Shown piece after piece: positions 17,044 through 26,210 of a DNA stretch of 64,000 nucleotides. How positions within the stretch are numbered: the first letter of the stretch is position 1; the number at the start of each line of letters is the position of its first letter. The notes under the pieces were generated by a model. That model ran no database searches. It saw only the letters and a list, made by a program, of their open reading frames with translations, and had not been told where the DNA came from. The stretch is taken from assembly GCF_020687825.1 (NCBI RefSeq), contig NZ_JAJEWP010000002.1:532102-596101 (forward strand), written 5' to 3'. The DNA comes from Fluctibacter halophilus (GTDB lineage Bacteria; Pseudomonadota; Gammaproteobacteria; Enterobacterales; Alteromonadaceae). Both the position numbers and the translations under genes were made by a program.

Positions 17044-18666
17044 CTAGGGGCGCTGGAATTCGCTGGTCTGTGACCATTCAGGCCAGTGCTCGTCGTTGGC
17101 AATGTGGTAGCCCACATCGAACAACAACTGGGTATCTTCCACGATACCGCCAAAGTCCCAGTGTTCGCGGTACTGATCACACACCTGGTGATAGCAACCG
17201 CGCTGTACCAGACCGGTGCGCTTGCGGTAAGTCGCCGTAGCGTCATCAATCGGCTCTTTGCCACCTTTGGCATACAGCGCCGGCACGCCCTTCTTGGCGA
17301 AGCTGAAATGGTCGCTGCGGTAGTAATAACCCGCTTCAGGACGATCTTCCTGGGTCAGGTAACGGCCTTGTTGTTCAGCCGCCGACGCCAGGTATTTTTC
17401 CAACTCAGACTTGCCCATACCGATGACCGAAATGTCTTTGGTACGACCCAGAATGTTCATCGCGTCCATGTTGATGTTGGCGACGGTTTTGTCGAGGGCA
17501 ATGACAGGGTGCTCGGCATAATACAAGCTGCCTAACAAGCCCTGTTCTTCGGCGGTTACCACCAGGAACGTCACCGAACGGGCCGGGCGTTGGGCCAGCT
17601 TGGCGAAGCTGTCAGCCATGACCAGGGCCGCGGCAGTACCGGTGGCATTGTCATGGGCACCGTTGTAGATCTGGTCGCCTTCTTTGCTGGTGTCACGACC
17701 CAGGTGATCCCAGTGGGCGGTGTAGATGATATGTTCATCCGGACGCTCACTGCCGGGCAGGGTGGCCAGCACGTTGTAGCTGACCGATTTTTTCAACTGG
17801 CTGTTAACCGTGATGCTGGCGGTTTGCGACAGGCTTTGATGGTATGGGCCCTGCAATGCTTTGGCTTTTTCCGCCGCAAAGTCCAGACCGGCGTCTTTGA
17901 ACAGCGTTTGCGCAGCGTCCAGCGAAATCCAGCCTTCTACCGCCACCCGATCGGCATTGCCGTTGTCAGTGACCAGGCTGTATTGCGGGCCACTCCAGCT
18001 ATTGGCCACCACCGACCAACCGTAGGAGGCGGGGGCGGTTTCGTGCACGATCAATGCGCCGGCAGCGCCCTGGCGGCTGGCTTCTTCGTATTTGTAGCTC
18101 CAGCGACCATAGTAGGTCATGGTGGTGCCCTGAAACTTGCCGCTATCGGGGTTCTCGAAGCCAGGATCGTTGACCAGGATAACCACGGTTTTGCCTTCCA
18201 CATCCAGGCCTTCGTAGTCATTCCAGCCATACTCCGGCGCATTGACACCGTAGCCGACAAACACCAGTTCGGAATCATTCAGGCTGACGGTTTGCTGTTC
18301 ACGCTTGGTAGACGCGACCATGTTTTCTTTGTAGGTCAATTTTTGGTTACCCAGCGTCAGTGTCATGTCGGGATCAGCAGTGATTTCCATCAACTCCACC
18401 GCTTGCAGGTAACTGTCACCATTGCCCGGTTCGAGTCCCATCGCTTTGAAGTTGCTTACCAGGTAATCGAGGGTTTTCTTTTCCCCTTCAGTGGTTGGCA
18501 AACGGCCTTCAAACTCGTCAGAGGATAAGGTTTTGGTGTGCAGGCGCAGGGCACTGTCGTCGATGCCGTTGTATACCTGGGAATAGTTGTCAGGAGCCGG
18601 TGTCGGATTGCTGCATGCCGCCAGTGTTGAGGCAAGCAACAAGCCGCAGAGGTGATGTTTTTGCAT
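17044..18666 (-). CDS. M28 family zinc aminopeptidase, lipoprotein
   Basis: A 540-residue exported peptidase anchored through the lipobox LAAC. A protease-associated (PA) insert occupies roughly residues 130-270. The M28 catalytic domain carries the co-catalytic zinc ligands in order: HWDH (His), GAHDNATG (Asp), AEEQGLLGS (catalytic Glu and zinc Glu), NMDAMN (Asp), and YRSDHFSF (His). The family removes N-terminal residues from peptides, and the enzyme probably works in the periplasm or at the outer membrane. It is divergent from the DUF3025 gene. Confidence 0.93.
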   Translation of the reverse strand: MQKHHLCGLLLASTLAACSNPTPAPDNYSQVYNGIDDSALRLHTKTLSSDEFEGRLPTTEGEKKTLDYLVSNFKAMGLEPGNGDSYLQAVELMEITADPDMTLTLGNQKLTYKENMVASTKREQQTVSLNDSELVFVGYGVNAPEYGWNDYEGLDVEGKTVVILVNDPGFENPDSGKFQGTTMTYYGRWSYKYEEASRQGAAGALIVHETAPASYGWSVVANSWSGPQYSLVTDNGNADRVAVEGWISLDAAQTLFKDAGLDFAAEKAKALQGPYHQSLSQTASITVNSQLKKSVSYNVLATLPGSERPDEHIIYTAHWDHLGRDTSKEGDQIYNGAHDNATGTAAALVMADSFAKLAQRPARSVTFLVVTAEEQGLLGSLYYAEHPVIALDKTVANINMDAMNILGRTKDISVIGMGKSELEKYLASAAEQQGRYLTQEDRPEAGYYYRSDHFSFAKKGVPALYAKGGKEPIDDATATYRKRTGLVQRGCYHQVCDQYREHWDFGGIVEDTQLLFDVGYHIANDEHWPEWSQTSEFQRP

Positions 18667-18708
18667 TTTTTGTCTCTGCTTGGTTTAATCGTGCGCCCAG
18701 TATAAGGA

Positions 18709-19575
18709 ATGCCATTGACAAGCTCTAGCCCCATGTCGCTAAACCCCGACCATCCATCGCATTGGAACGCCCTTTTTCACGCCCGTGCTGACGTCTCACC
18801 GTTCAACCAGCTCAATGATCTGTTGTCGATCAGTCACTTGCCTGACTGGCCGGATGCCGATGGCTTAAACCGCTGGGTAGAAGCGCTGGGAGTAGCCACT
18901 GTGCCTGCTTTTGTGGATCAGGACAGTCTGGCACAAGGGCTGGGGTACTATGAGGAGATCATTGCCAGCGAAGGGATCATTCCAACCCGTTCGCGCAATT
19001 GGCATGACCTGTTCAACGGCATCATCTGGCTATTGTTTCCCCGCACCAAGGCGCTGTTAAATCGCTTACACATGGATGATATCGCGGCGCACGGTGTGCA
19101 TCCCCGTACCCGTCGGCGCAATCACATCACCCATTTTGACGAGTGTGGTGTGGTACTGGCGGTGTCCGACCCATCGGTGCCCGAGCTAATGGCTGAACAC
19201 CAGTGGCGCGATGCGCTGGCGAACAAGCGTGAAGCCTGGGGGAACACCATCAGCCCGTTTGTGTTCGGACACGCCAATCTGGAGATGTTATTGACGCCTC
19301 ACTTGTCCTTAACCGGCAAGTGGTTGGCGGTGGCGGTGGAGAATGACTTTCATCAATTGCCGTTTGCCGAGCAGTGCCATCAATTGGATGCATTGCTGGC
19401 CAGTCAGTTGCAACAGCAACAGACGTTTTCACAACCGCGTCCGCTGCGGCCGTTGCCGCTGTTGGGCATACCCGGATTCTGGCCCGATAACCAGAACCCA
19501 GCATTTTACGACAATACTGCGGTGTTCAGGCCCAAGCCTACACCACCACAAACACCGCCATCAGGCCCCAGATGA
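18709..19575 (+). CDS. DUF3025 family protein
   Basis: A 288-residue soluble protein recognised by the conserved segment RNWHDLFNGIIWLLFPRTK and the H-x-R-R-R-N-H motif. No function is established for the family. The first ATG (18709) has AAGGA directly before it, rather close; ATG at 18733 (MSLNPDHPSHW) is possible. Its 3' end overlaps the 3' end of the convergent Yip1 gene by 38 bp, and the tail in the overlap (PTPPQTPPSG) is low in complexity. Confidence 0.8.
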   Translation: MPLTSSSPMSLNPDHPSHWNALFHARADVSPFNQLNDLLSISHLPDWPDADGLNRWVEALGVATVPAFVDQDSLAQGLGYYEEIIASEGIIPTRSRNWHDLFNGIIWLLFPRTKALLNRLHMDDIAAHGVHPRTRRRNHITHFDECGVVLAVSDPSVPELMAEHQWRDALANKREAWGNTISPFVFGHANLEMLLTPHLSLTGKWLAVAVENDFHQLPFAEQCHQLDALLASQLQQQQTFSQPRPLRPLPLLGIPGFWPDNQNPAFYDNTAVFRPKPTPPQTPPSGPR

Positions 19576-20242
19576 TAAGGTAAGGGGCAATGGCGATGAT
19601 CCAGGCCTTGTTGCTGGGCAGTTTGGTCCACTGACAAACACCGACGGCAATCAGGTACATACTCCACACATTTTCCAGCCGCATGGCGGACAGCAGGTTG
19701 AACCATTCACTGCTGAAATCCACACCGGCGATAAATGCCAGTGACAATGGGCTGAGATAAGCGGGGGATAATTGGTGATCGCTGGCCAACGCAATCAACA
19801 ACAGGCTGATAAGCCCACCGATCAGGGTCGGCATACCGGCCCACCAACAAAACCCGTACCAGTCGGTAAAGCCCATCACACAATCGTCGTCCATTTTACT
19901 GGTGACATTAAGGTAAATCGCCATGATGGCGTTGATCACCACGATGCCCAGAAAGCCGAACACCAGCACATTGAAGGTCATCACCCCGGGGGTCATGTAA
20001 TTGCGCACCTGATCCTGTTCGGCAGGACTCACTTCGGCATAATCCTTGGCGATCAGCATGTCGGTAAACCAACTGAAGTCGACAAACTGGTAATACATGT
20101 AGCTGGGCAGCAGGGCCATCATGACCACCAGTGCAAAGGGGATCCATGACCAGTTGTTGCGCTCCTTGAGCGTGGCAAACACCGCCCGGGGGCGGAAGAA
20201 CACGTCGTTACAGGCCTGGATGGGGTTGGATACAGTTTCCAT
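19538..20242 (-). CDS. Yip1-like integral membrane protein
   Basis: About 234 residues from ATG 20242 (METVSNPIQACNDVFFRPRA, a typical Yip1/DUF1282 amphipathic N-terminus that precedes the first span). Five hydrophobic helices follow (PFALVVMMALLPSYMYY, LVFGFLGIVVINAIMAIY, IGGLISLLLIAL, MYLIAVGVCQW, WIIAIAPYLIIWGLMAV). The open frame extends upstream but without any sensible N-terminus. It is divergent from natA and overlaps the DUF3025 gene at the 3' end. Role unknown; the family is often linked to membrane trafficking or stress in bacteria only by annotation. Confidence 0.75.
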   Translation of the reverse strand: METVSNPIQACNDVFFRPRAVFATLKERNNWSWIPFALVVMMALLPSYMYYQFVDFSWFTDMLIAKDYAEVSPAEQDQVRNYMTPGVMTFNVLVFGFLGIVVINAIMAIYLNVTSKMDDDCVMGFTDWYGFCWWAGMPTLIGGLISLLLIALASDHQLSPAYLSPLSLAFIAGVDFSSEWFNLLSAMRLENVWSMYLIAVGVCQWTKLPSNKAWIIAIAPYLIIWGLMAVFVVV

Positions 20243-20391
20243 CGGGACAAATTTCCTTGTTGTCTGAGTTGTTTTTTCCCATAGTCTGCCAGAACTCCAG
20301 GGTGTTACAAAAAAATTTGCCGTTTGTGTGTAATAAAATCGGCAGGCGGGCATACTATGCTGGCATGGAAAACGCGCAACAAGGAAAAGGC

Positions 20392-21162
20392 ATGATAGAA
20401 ATCAAACAATTAGCCAAGAAATTCAAGGTCGAAAACCCGAAAAAACTGAGTGAGCAAGAGAAGAAAGATCCCCGCCTGCAAGGGCGTTTTTTCCACTCGG
20501 TAAAGGACGTTTCGTTCCGTTGTGAAAAAGGTCAGGTGCTGGGCTTACTCGGTCCCAACGGGGCGGGCAAAACCACCACGTTGCGGATGTTGTCCACCGC
20601 GTTGCAACCCAATGCAGGCAGCGTTGAGATCAATGGCATCGACGTGATGAAAAACCCGTTGCTGGCGCGCCAGAAAATCGGCTTCCTGTCCGGCTCAACC
20701 GGCTTGTATGGGCGCCTGAGCGGACGTGAAAATATCCGCTATTTCGGTCAGCTTCACGGTATGGATGAAGGTGCGATTGATCGTCGCCTGGAAGAGTTGA
20801 TTGAATTGCTCGACATGGCCGATTTTATCGACCGGCGCAGTGAAAACTTTTCCACCGGCATGAAGCAGAAGACCGCCATCGCCCGCGCGGTGATCCACAG
20901 CCCCGATGTGGTGATCCTCGATGAGCCCACCACTGGCCTCGACATCATGGCGACCCAGACCGTACTGGATTTTATTCGTCGCCTCAAAGATCAGCAGGTG
21001 CCGGTCATCTTCTCCACTCACCACCTGGATGAAGTGGCAGAGCTGTGCGATGCGGTAACGGTGATCAACCAGGGCGAGACCAAGTTCTCCGGCAGTCTGG
21101 CGGCTTTTTCAGACCTCGCAGACGGTTCTTTGCACCAGTCATTTTTAACCGCAATTCAATAG
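20392..21162 (+). CDS. natA: ABC transporter ATP-binding protein, NatA type
   Basis: A 256-residue ABC ATPase from ATG 20392 (MIEIKQLAKKF, preceded by AAGGAAAAGG). Walker A is GPNGAGKTTT, the signature is FSTGMKQK, and Walker B is VVILDEPTTGLD, with the switch His in STHH. There is an extra charged segment near the N-terminus (KKLSEQEKKDP). The family partners a CPR-type permease in sodium or other cation export. Its partner natB begins 11 bp downstream, so the two form an operon. It is divergent from the Yip1 gene. Confidence 0.9.
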   Translation: MIEIKQLAKKFKVENPKKLSEQEKKDPRLQGRFFHSVKDVSFRCEKGQVLGLLGPNGAGKTTTLRMLSTALQPNAGSVEINGIDVMKNPLLARQKIGFLSGSTGLYGRLSGRENIRYFGQLHGMDEGAIDRRLEELIELLDMADFIDRRSENFSTGMKQKTAIARAVIHSPDVVILDEPTTGLDIMATQTVLDFIRRLKDQQVPVIFSTHHLDEVAELCDAVTVINQGETKFSGSLAAFSDLADGSLHQSFLTAIQ

Positions 21163-21173
21163 GGAGTGTCGTT

Positions 21174-22367
21174 ATGTGGTTAGTGTTTTTAAAAGAGATC
21201 AAGGAACTTACCCGGGATCGCAAAACCCTGTTTTTCATGATCGCATTGCCGATTTTGTTGTTCCCGATGATTTTCGGTGTGGTGGGGTATTTTTCCAGCA
21301 AAGCCCTGCAGGATGCTGAAAACAAGGTGCTCAAATACGCCATCATCGGTGCCGAGCATGCACCGGCGCTGGCTGAAGGGTTAGCCAGCGATGAGCAGTT
21401 TGCTCTGGTTGAGGTGGACCCCAGTGCCGACTATGCCGAACTGATCAACGCCGAAACCGTCGAGTTTGTGCTGGAAATTCCCGCCGGCTTTACTCGCGAC
21501 GCGCTTCAGGACGGCCAGTCGGTGATCAAGTTGTACCTCAACGATGCCGGCGTCAATATGGTCCAGCGGCGGGTCAGCAAGCTGACCGATGACGCCTCCC
21601 AGCAATTGCAACAGGCTGCCTTCACCACACTGGGCCTGTCTGACAACCAGAAAACGGCATTGCTTGAACCGGTAGTGCTGGAGAAAGTCAATGTGGCTGA
21701 CCAGCGCGAAAACTGGGGCGAGCGGATTGGTGGTCTGGTGCCTTACATTATCTTCATTTTGTGTCTGCAGGGCGCGATGTTTCCGGCCACCGATCTGGGC
21801 GCCGGAGAAAAAGAGCGCGGCACACTGGAGACCCTGCTGATCTCACCGATTGAGCGTCACAAACTGGTACTGGGCAAGTTCTTCACCATCGCCTTTGCTG
21901 GTGTGGTGGCAGCCCTTATCACGGTGTCGAGTATGGCGATATGGGGCATGGTACTGAGCCAGGGCATGGCGATAGAAATGGTCGCCGAGTTTATGGGCGC
22001 CATCAGCGCACTGGACTTTATCCTGATGTTCCTGATGCTGGTACCGGTGGTGTCTATCTTCGCTTCCGTTTTGCTCAGCCTGTCCATCTATGCCCGCAGC
22101 TTCAAAGAAGCGCAGAGCTACATGGGTTCCCTGGTGATCTTTGTGATCGTGCCCATCATCCTGGCCATGTTGCCCGGTGTTGAACTGGAAGACGGCTGGG
22201 CGTGGGTGCCATTGACCAATGTGGCACTGGCGATCAAAGAATTGATCAAAGGCACCATGGACTATGTTCAACTGGTCGGTATCTTTGGCTCCACGGCGTT
22301 GATCGCCGGCGCCCTGATTGCCTTCTGTGTGCATTGGTTTAACAAAGAAAAAGTGTTGTTCCGGTAA
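21174..22367 (+). CDS. natB: ABC transporter permease, NatB type
   Basis: A 397-residue membrane protein from ATG 21174 (MWLVFLKEIKEL, AGGGAG upstream). One N-terminal span is followed by a large extracytoplasmic domain, then about six C-terminal spans starting near IIFILCLQGAMFPATDLGAGEKERGT split into shorter helices, with the CPR-type EKERGTLETLL motif. With NatA it forms an exporter attributed to Na+ in Bacillus; the substrate is not proven in this group. A strong terminator follows 43 bp later. Confidence 0.88.
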   Translation: MWLVFLKEIKELTRDRKTLFFMIALPILLFPMIFGVVGYFSSKALQDAENKVLKYAIIGAEHAPALAEGLASDEQFALVEVDPSADYAELINAETVEFVLEIPAGFTRDALQDGQSVIKLYLNDAGVNMVQRRVSKLTDDASQQLQQAAFTTLGLSDNQKTALLEPVVLEKVNVADQRENWGERIGGLVPYIIFILCLQGAMFPATDLGAGEKERGTLETLLISPIERHKLVLGKFFTIAFAGVVAALITVSSMAIWGMVLSQGMAIEMVAEFMGAISALDFILMFLMLVPVVSIFASVLLSLSIYARSFKEAQSYMGSLVIFVIVPIILAMLPGVELEDGWAWVPLTNVALAIKELIKGTMDYVQLVGIFGSTALIAGALIAFCVHWFNKEKVLFR

Positions 22368-22409
22368 ACTGTAGGGCGTCCTTTTGGCCGCCAACAATGT
22401 GACCAAAAG

Positions 22410-22440
22410 GCGGGGCACCCTGACAGGTGCCCCGCTGTTA
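22410..22440 (+). terminator. Rho-independent terminator after natB
   Basis: GCGGGGCACC, 6-base loop, GGTGCCCCGC: a 10-bp perfect stem followed by TGTTATTT. It lies between natB and the tautomerase gene, so the latter probably has its own promoter or depends on read-through. Confidence 0.8.
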
Positions 22441-22455
22441 TTTGCAGGAGAGCGT

Positions 22456-22812
22456 ATGCCCCATTGCGTGATTGAGGCCAGCCAGTCGCTGGTTGACCAA
22501 TTCGGTGCAGACACCCTGGTTGAAGCCGTGCATCAAAGCGCCGCCGATTCGGGACTGTTTGACCCTGAAGACATCAAGACCCGCCTTATGCCCATTGCCC
22601 ATTACCGTTGTGGCAGTGGCAGTGGCAGACTGGCGTTTATCCATTGTATTGTGCGCATCATGCCCGGGCGCAGCGAGCAACAAAAGGCTATGCTCAGTAA
22701 TACTGTGCTGAACGGGTTGCTGTCACTGTCCCAACAACGGGTGTCACTGACCGTCGAAGTGTTAGACATTGACCGGGCGTGTTACAGCAAACGCGTGTTG
22801 ACGGAGAATTAG
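22456..22812 (+). CDS. Tautomerase-superfamily protein, CHM isomerase type
   Basis: A 118-residue protein from ATG 22456 (GCAGGAG upstream). After Met removal it begins with Pro (MPHCVIEAS), the catalytic base of the 4-oxalocrotonate tautomerase/5-carboxymethyl-2-hydroxymuconate isomerase family. The length fits the CHMI branch (HpaF-like). No other homoprotocatechuate genes are nearby, so its physiological substrate is unknown. The gene is 8 bp upstream of the DUF924 gene, in the same transcript. Confidence 0.75.
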   Translation: MPHCVIEASQSLVDQFGADTLVEAVHQSAADSGLFDPEDIKTRLMPIAHYRCGSGSGRLAFIHCIVRIMPGRSEQQKAMLSNTVLNGLLSLSQQRVSLTVEVLDIDRACYSKRVLTEN

Positions 22813-22820
22813 GATTAACC

Positions 22821-23360
22821 ATGTACCCTGATGATGTACTGCATTTCTGGTTTGACACCCTGACGCCACAACAATGGTTTCAGGTTGACCCCGAGGTGGA
22901 TAAGGCGATTCATGCCCAGTTTGCAACGGTGCACGCCAGGGCAAGCATGGGCGAGCTGTGGCACTGGCGGGAAAAGCCTGAAGGCGCACTGGCCGAAGTG
23001 TTGGTGCTGGATCAGTTTTCCCGCAACATGTTCCGCAATACCGCCCGCGCATTTGCCAGTGATCCGCTGGCGTTGGTGCTGGCCCAACGGATGGTCGAGC
23101 TGCAGCAGGATCAGGCCCTGACCGAACGTCAACGGGGATTTGTGTACCTGCCTTACATGCACAGCGAGTCCCGTGCCATTCATGATCAGGCGGTACGCTT
23201 ATACAGCGCGCTGGGGGATGCCGAACAGCTGGAATATGAATATCGTCACAAAGCCATCATTGATCGTTTTGGTCGCTATCCCCATCGCAATGCCATTTTA
23301 GGCCGCAACAGCAGTGCAGAAGAAACGGCGTTTCTGGAAACGCCTGGTTCGGGTTTTTAA
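22821..23360 (+). CDS. DUF924 family protein
   Basis: A 179-residue soluble helical protein from ATG 22821 (AGGA upstream), recognised by DVLHFWFDTLTP at the N-terminus, LVLDQFSRNMFR, YLPYMHSES and DRFGRYPHRNAILGR. No biochemical role is established for the family, which has a TPR-like fold. It ends 9 bp before the stop of the convergent solute-binding protein gene. Confidence 0.9.
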   Translation: MYPDDVLHFWFDTLTPQQWFQVDPEVDKAIHAQFATVHARASMGELWHWREKPEGALAEVLVLDQFSRNMFRNTARAFASDPLALVLAQRMVELQQDQALTERQRGFVYLPYMHSESRAIHDQAVRLYSALGDAEQLEYEYRHKAIIDRFGRYPHRNAILGRNSSAEETAFLETPGSGF

Positions 23361-23369
23361 ACCGCCGTG

Positions 23370-24938
23370 CTAGGGCGCTGAAGACGCCGGCTTGCCCGGC
23401 GACTGGCCGAGTATGGCGTTGATGGTGCCCTGTGCTTTGAGCTGCTCAACAATCTCACCGATTTCGCGGCGCAGGTACGCATTCGCTGATGCTTTTGACA
23501 GGCCGATATAGACATCCCGGCTGCCCGGGTGGACATAGCTGGCATGGCGGATTTCCTCACTGTGCCCGGTGCTGGCGAGCAGGTAATCTGTCACCGTCTG
23601 TGAGCCGATAAAAGTGTCGATGCGGCCTTTGAGCAACATGTCTATCAGGCCTTCGAGGGTACTCAGCGGCACTTTGCGTAATCTTTTGTCCTGATCAAAT
23701 TCAGCGAAGTACTCGCTGTCTCTGAGCACGCCGATGGTCAGGTTGCTGAGCGCATCGTAGCTGTCGATGCGCAGCGGACTGTCTGCCCTGACATAAAATG
23801 CCTGCGGTGGCTCTTTGGCAATGGCCGGTTCGACAAAATGGATCCGTTTTTCCCGTTGAGGACTTCGAAACAGGCTGACGTAGACGTCGGCACTGCCATT
23901 TTCGAGCATTTTGACACAGCGGGCGAAGGGGCATTGGACAAAATTCAGCTGCGCATGCAATGGCGTGGCAATGGCGCGCATGATTTGTACATCGAGGCCA
24001 CTGGGTGGTTGATTGTCATTGAGCACGGTGTAAGGCGGAAAGTGATCCACTGCCATGGTCAATGTTGGTGTGATGTACGGGCTGATGGTTTCGTCGTAAA
24101 AGGCGCGCAACGCGACTTTGTTTTCCTGCGGCACATGACGCAGGTGCGCTTCCAGAAATGCCGCTGAGCGGTATAGTTTACGCAGTGCCTGATCCACGGA
24201 ATCGATAACCCGCTGGCCCAGCGGGGAGCGTGAACAACTGATATGGCTGATCACAAACTGTTTTTCCTGGGCAATGGCGGCGGTCTTGATGTCGGTACGT
24301 TGGGCGCGCTGGGGAAAAAACAATGCGATTTGGGTCGGGTAGTCCAGTGACGCGTCAACCAATCCGTCGAGCAGTAGCTTGGGACCCGATTGGAAGCGGT
24401 TGTCGACGCTGTAGTAGCTGATTTGTTCTTCGGACAGGGCTTTGACCTGACGGTCGAGTGTTGCGCCAAGGGATACCCCTTTGACCAGTGCGATGCGGGT
24501 GCCGGGGTTGGCATCCAGCAGGGCTTTGAGGTCTGTTACCTGACCGTCCTGGTTGCGCAATGACGGTGGAATATGGATGCGTGTGGCGTTGTAGTACAAC
24601 TGGGCCAGTGGGTGCACGTTAAGGGGCAGGCTGAACAGGTGGGTTGCTTCCCGTTCGGGCGTTTTTATCCGGTTGGCAACACAGGTATTGGCGGTTGCTC
24701 TGAGTTGCGCGTCCATGCGCGCCACGGAAGAGAACACAAACGAGATGTCATACTCGTCCAGTGCTGCCAGCACCAGATTGGTGGTGTCCATGCCGATGGA
24801 GTAAGGCTCTGATACGCGATAATGGTTGAGATCATCCTGATCATCCGTCAACCACAGGATGCTGTCTTTGCTGTTGCAGTGCAGTGACAACAACAGCAGC
24901 ACACCACACAGGATGAGTTTTTTCAAAATGACGTCCAA
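23370..24938 (-). CDS. Exported protein with two fused solute-binding (SBP_bac_3-like) domains
   Basis: A 522-residue protein with a signal peptide (KKLILCGVLLLLSLHC). Two type II periplasmic-binding folds lie in tandem, residues 25-265 and 285-510. The second has the classic start TLTMAVDHFPPYTVL and GLDVQIMRAI, and a later TIGVLRDSEY hinge segment; the first is more divergent. There is no kinase, transglycosylase or membrane domain, unlike most tandem-SBP sensors. The start is a TTG (24938 or 24926), with no strong ribosome-binding site at either. It may be a free periplasmic amino-acid-binding or sensing protein. Confidence 0.75.
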   Translation of the reverse strand: MDVILKKLILCGVLLLLSLHCNSKDSILWLTDDQDDLNHYRVSEPYSIGMDTTNLVLAALDEYDISFVFSSVARMDAQLRATANTCVANRIKTPEREATHLFSLPLNVHPLAQLYYNATRIHIPPSLRNQDGQVTDLKALLDANPGTRIALVKGVSLGATLDRQVKALSEEQISYYSVDNRFQSGPKLLLDGLVDASLDYPTQIALFFPQRAQRTDIKTAAIAQEKQFVISHISCSRSPLGQRVIDSVDQALRKLYRSAAFLEAHLRHVPQENKVALRAFYDETISPYITPTLTMAVDHFPPYTVLNDNQPPSGLDVQIMRAIATPLHAQLNFVQCPFARCVKMLENGSADVYVSLFRSPQREKRIHFVEPAIAKEPPQAFYVRADSPLRIDSYDALSNLTIGVLRDSEYFAEFDQDKRLRKVPLSTLEGLIDMLLKGRIDTFIGSQTVTDYLLASTGHSEEIRHASYVHPGSRDVYIGLSKASANAYLRREIGEIVEQLKAQGTINAILGQSPGKPASSAP

Positions 24939-25028
24939 GGCCAGGGATCATGACGTGTTGTAAAGCATAGCTCGCTTGGTGACGATTGCCCATCGGTCTT
25001 TGGTATAAACAGGCGCCAGACGGGCAGG

Positions 25029-25058
25029 GCGCCCGATTTATCGCGATAAACCGGGCGC
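25029..25058 (-). terminator. Terminator of the padR-HAAS operon
   Basis: GCGCCCG-A-TTTATC, two-base loop GC, GATAAA-C-CGGGCGC. A 14-bp stem with one mismatch, 13 bp past the stop of the HAAS-domain gene. No T run follows on the minus strand. Confidence 0.7.
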
Positions 25059-25070
25059 GGGTGTTTTGCG

Positions 25071-25628
25071 TCAGGCCAGTTGACGCTTTAACACCTGCAT
25101 CACGCTGACCGTCAGCCGCAATAGCAAGTAGCCGAGGATAACCGCCAGTGGGGTGTACCAGAAGCCGGTCAGCTCATCGCCCGGTGGCACCTTGTCGCTC
25201 ACCATACCCACCACGATAGAATCGCCGCCAGCGGCCGACCACACGCCCACCGAATCGGGCACGATAAGGTTGGCAAAACCGGTCAGGATCAGTGCTGCGG
25301 CGATGGAAAATCCAAATACGGCCATGCCGTAGTACAGGGTTTTGGTCACGTTGCGGCGCACCGGTCCGATCGCGGCGAACCCTTCAGGTGGTGGGGTGCC
25401 CTGAGTAACATGCTCGACATAACTCTGTGCCAGCGAGCGAGGCGAGCCAAATCCCTGTAGGATCTGGTCGGCATCCACGACCTGGCCGCGCTGCTCGGTG
25501 GCTTCGATAACATCAAAAATATGTGACTCAATTTCCCGCAGCACTTCGTCGGCCTGGCCTTTGTCAAGACGGGACAGGTACCGGGATAAGGTTGTCAGGT
25601 AGGTATTGATCTGTTCGCGTTCGGTCAT
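25071..25628 (-). CDS. HAAS-domain membrane protein, partner of PadR
   Basis: A 185-residue protein. The N-terminal soluble helical domain (residues 1-90: YLTTLSRYLSRLDKGQADEVLREIESHI, read in shorter pieces, with GFGSPRSLAQSYV) is the HAAS/DUF1700 domain that usually accompanies PadR regulators. Two membrane spans follow (GMAVFGFSIAAALILTGF and PLAVILGYLLLRLTVSV). Start ATG 25628, 14 bp after the padR stop. Probably senses or mediates envelope stress with PadR; the mechanism is inference. Confidence 0.8.
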   Translation of the reverse strand: MTEREQINTYLTTLSRYLSRLDKGQADEVLREIESHIFDVIEATEQRGQVVDADQILQGFGSPRSLAQSYVEHVTQGTPPPEGFAAIGPVRRNVTKTLYYGMAVFGFSIAAALILTGFANLIVPDSVGVWSAAGGDSIVVGMVSDKVPPGDELTGFWYTPLAVILGYLLLRLTVSVMQVLKRQLA

Positions 25629-25642
25629 TGGGTACTCCTTGT

Positions 25643-25984
25643 TTATGCCGCTTGCTGCAATAGTGCTTCAATGTCTGCAACGGATTGACGCCAGCGTGCG
25701 CCTAAATCGGTCAGTCGTTGTTGTCCCTCGGTCGTCAGGGCGTAGTATTTGCGTGGTCGCTCATCACCTTGTTGCTGCCAGTTGGCGCTGATCACCCCAT
25801 CCCGCTTCAACCGATCGAGCAGGGGATACAGGGTCCCTTCGGTGATTTGCATGGTGTCGAACTGGTGCAGGTGGTTGAGCAATGCCAAGCCATAGCGTGG
25901 GCCGGGGGCCAGTGCTGCCAGTACCACCAGTTCAAGAGAGCCTTTGCGCAACTGGGCATCCCACTTTGTAGCGGTGTCGCTCAT
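25643..25984 (-). CDS. PadR family transcriptional repressor
   Basis: A 113-residue winged-helix protein: LELVVLAALAPGPRYGLALL, ITEGTLYPLLDRLKRDG (recognition helix) and RPRKYYALTTEGQQRL (wing) are the PadR signature. It is a short PadR-s2 type without the long C-terminal helix. A perfect palindrome at 26015-26035, 31 bp upstream of its start, is a likely autoregulatory operator. It forms an operon with the HAAS-domain gene. Confidence 0.92.
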   Translation of the reverse strand: MSDTATKWDAQLRKGSLELVVLAALAPGPRYGLALLNHLHQFDTMQITEGTLYPLLDRLKRDGVISANWQQQGDERPRKYYALTTEGQQRLTDLGARWRQSVADIEALLQQAA

Positions 25985-26014
25985 TATGTTTCACCTTTTA
26001 CTTTGTAATGAAAG

Positions 26015-26035
26015 TTACTATGTAATGCATAGTAA
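26015..26035 (-). promoter_or_regulatory. Probable PadR operator
   Basis: TTACTATG-TAATG-CATAGTAA: 8-bp perfect arms around a 5-base spacer. A partial second copy (TACTTTGTAATG) lies directly beside it at 25999-26010, as if two dimers bind. The position, just upstream of padR, fits autorepression. Confidence 0.7.
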
Positions 26036-26166
26036 TAATGTATAGCAATGTTGTTCGGTTTTGCAAGTGTCTTTTTTGTGACCGCGTGCAATGGTCCGCA
26101 CAAGGCTGGGGAGCAGCACGTCAGAACGGTCAGGGAGCAACAGCGCGATGGGCGGTTTTATGCCAC

Positions 26167-26191
26167 CCTGACACCGTTGTGGGGTGTCAGG
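26167..26191 (-). terminator. Terminator of the sulfate assimilation operon
   Basis: CCTGACACC, 7-base loop, GGTGTCAGG, 19 bp past the stop of the last gene (26211). A T run is lacking, so it may act with other factors. Confidence 0.55.
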
Positions 26192-26210
26192 ATGACGGGG
26201 AAGGGATCAC

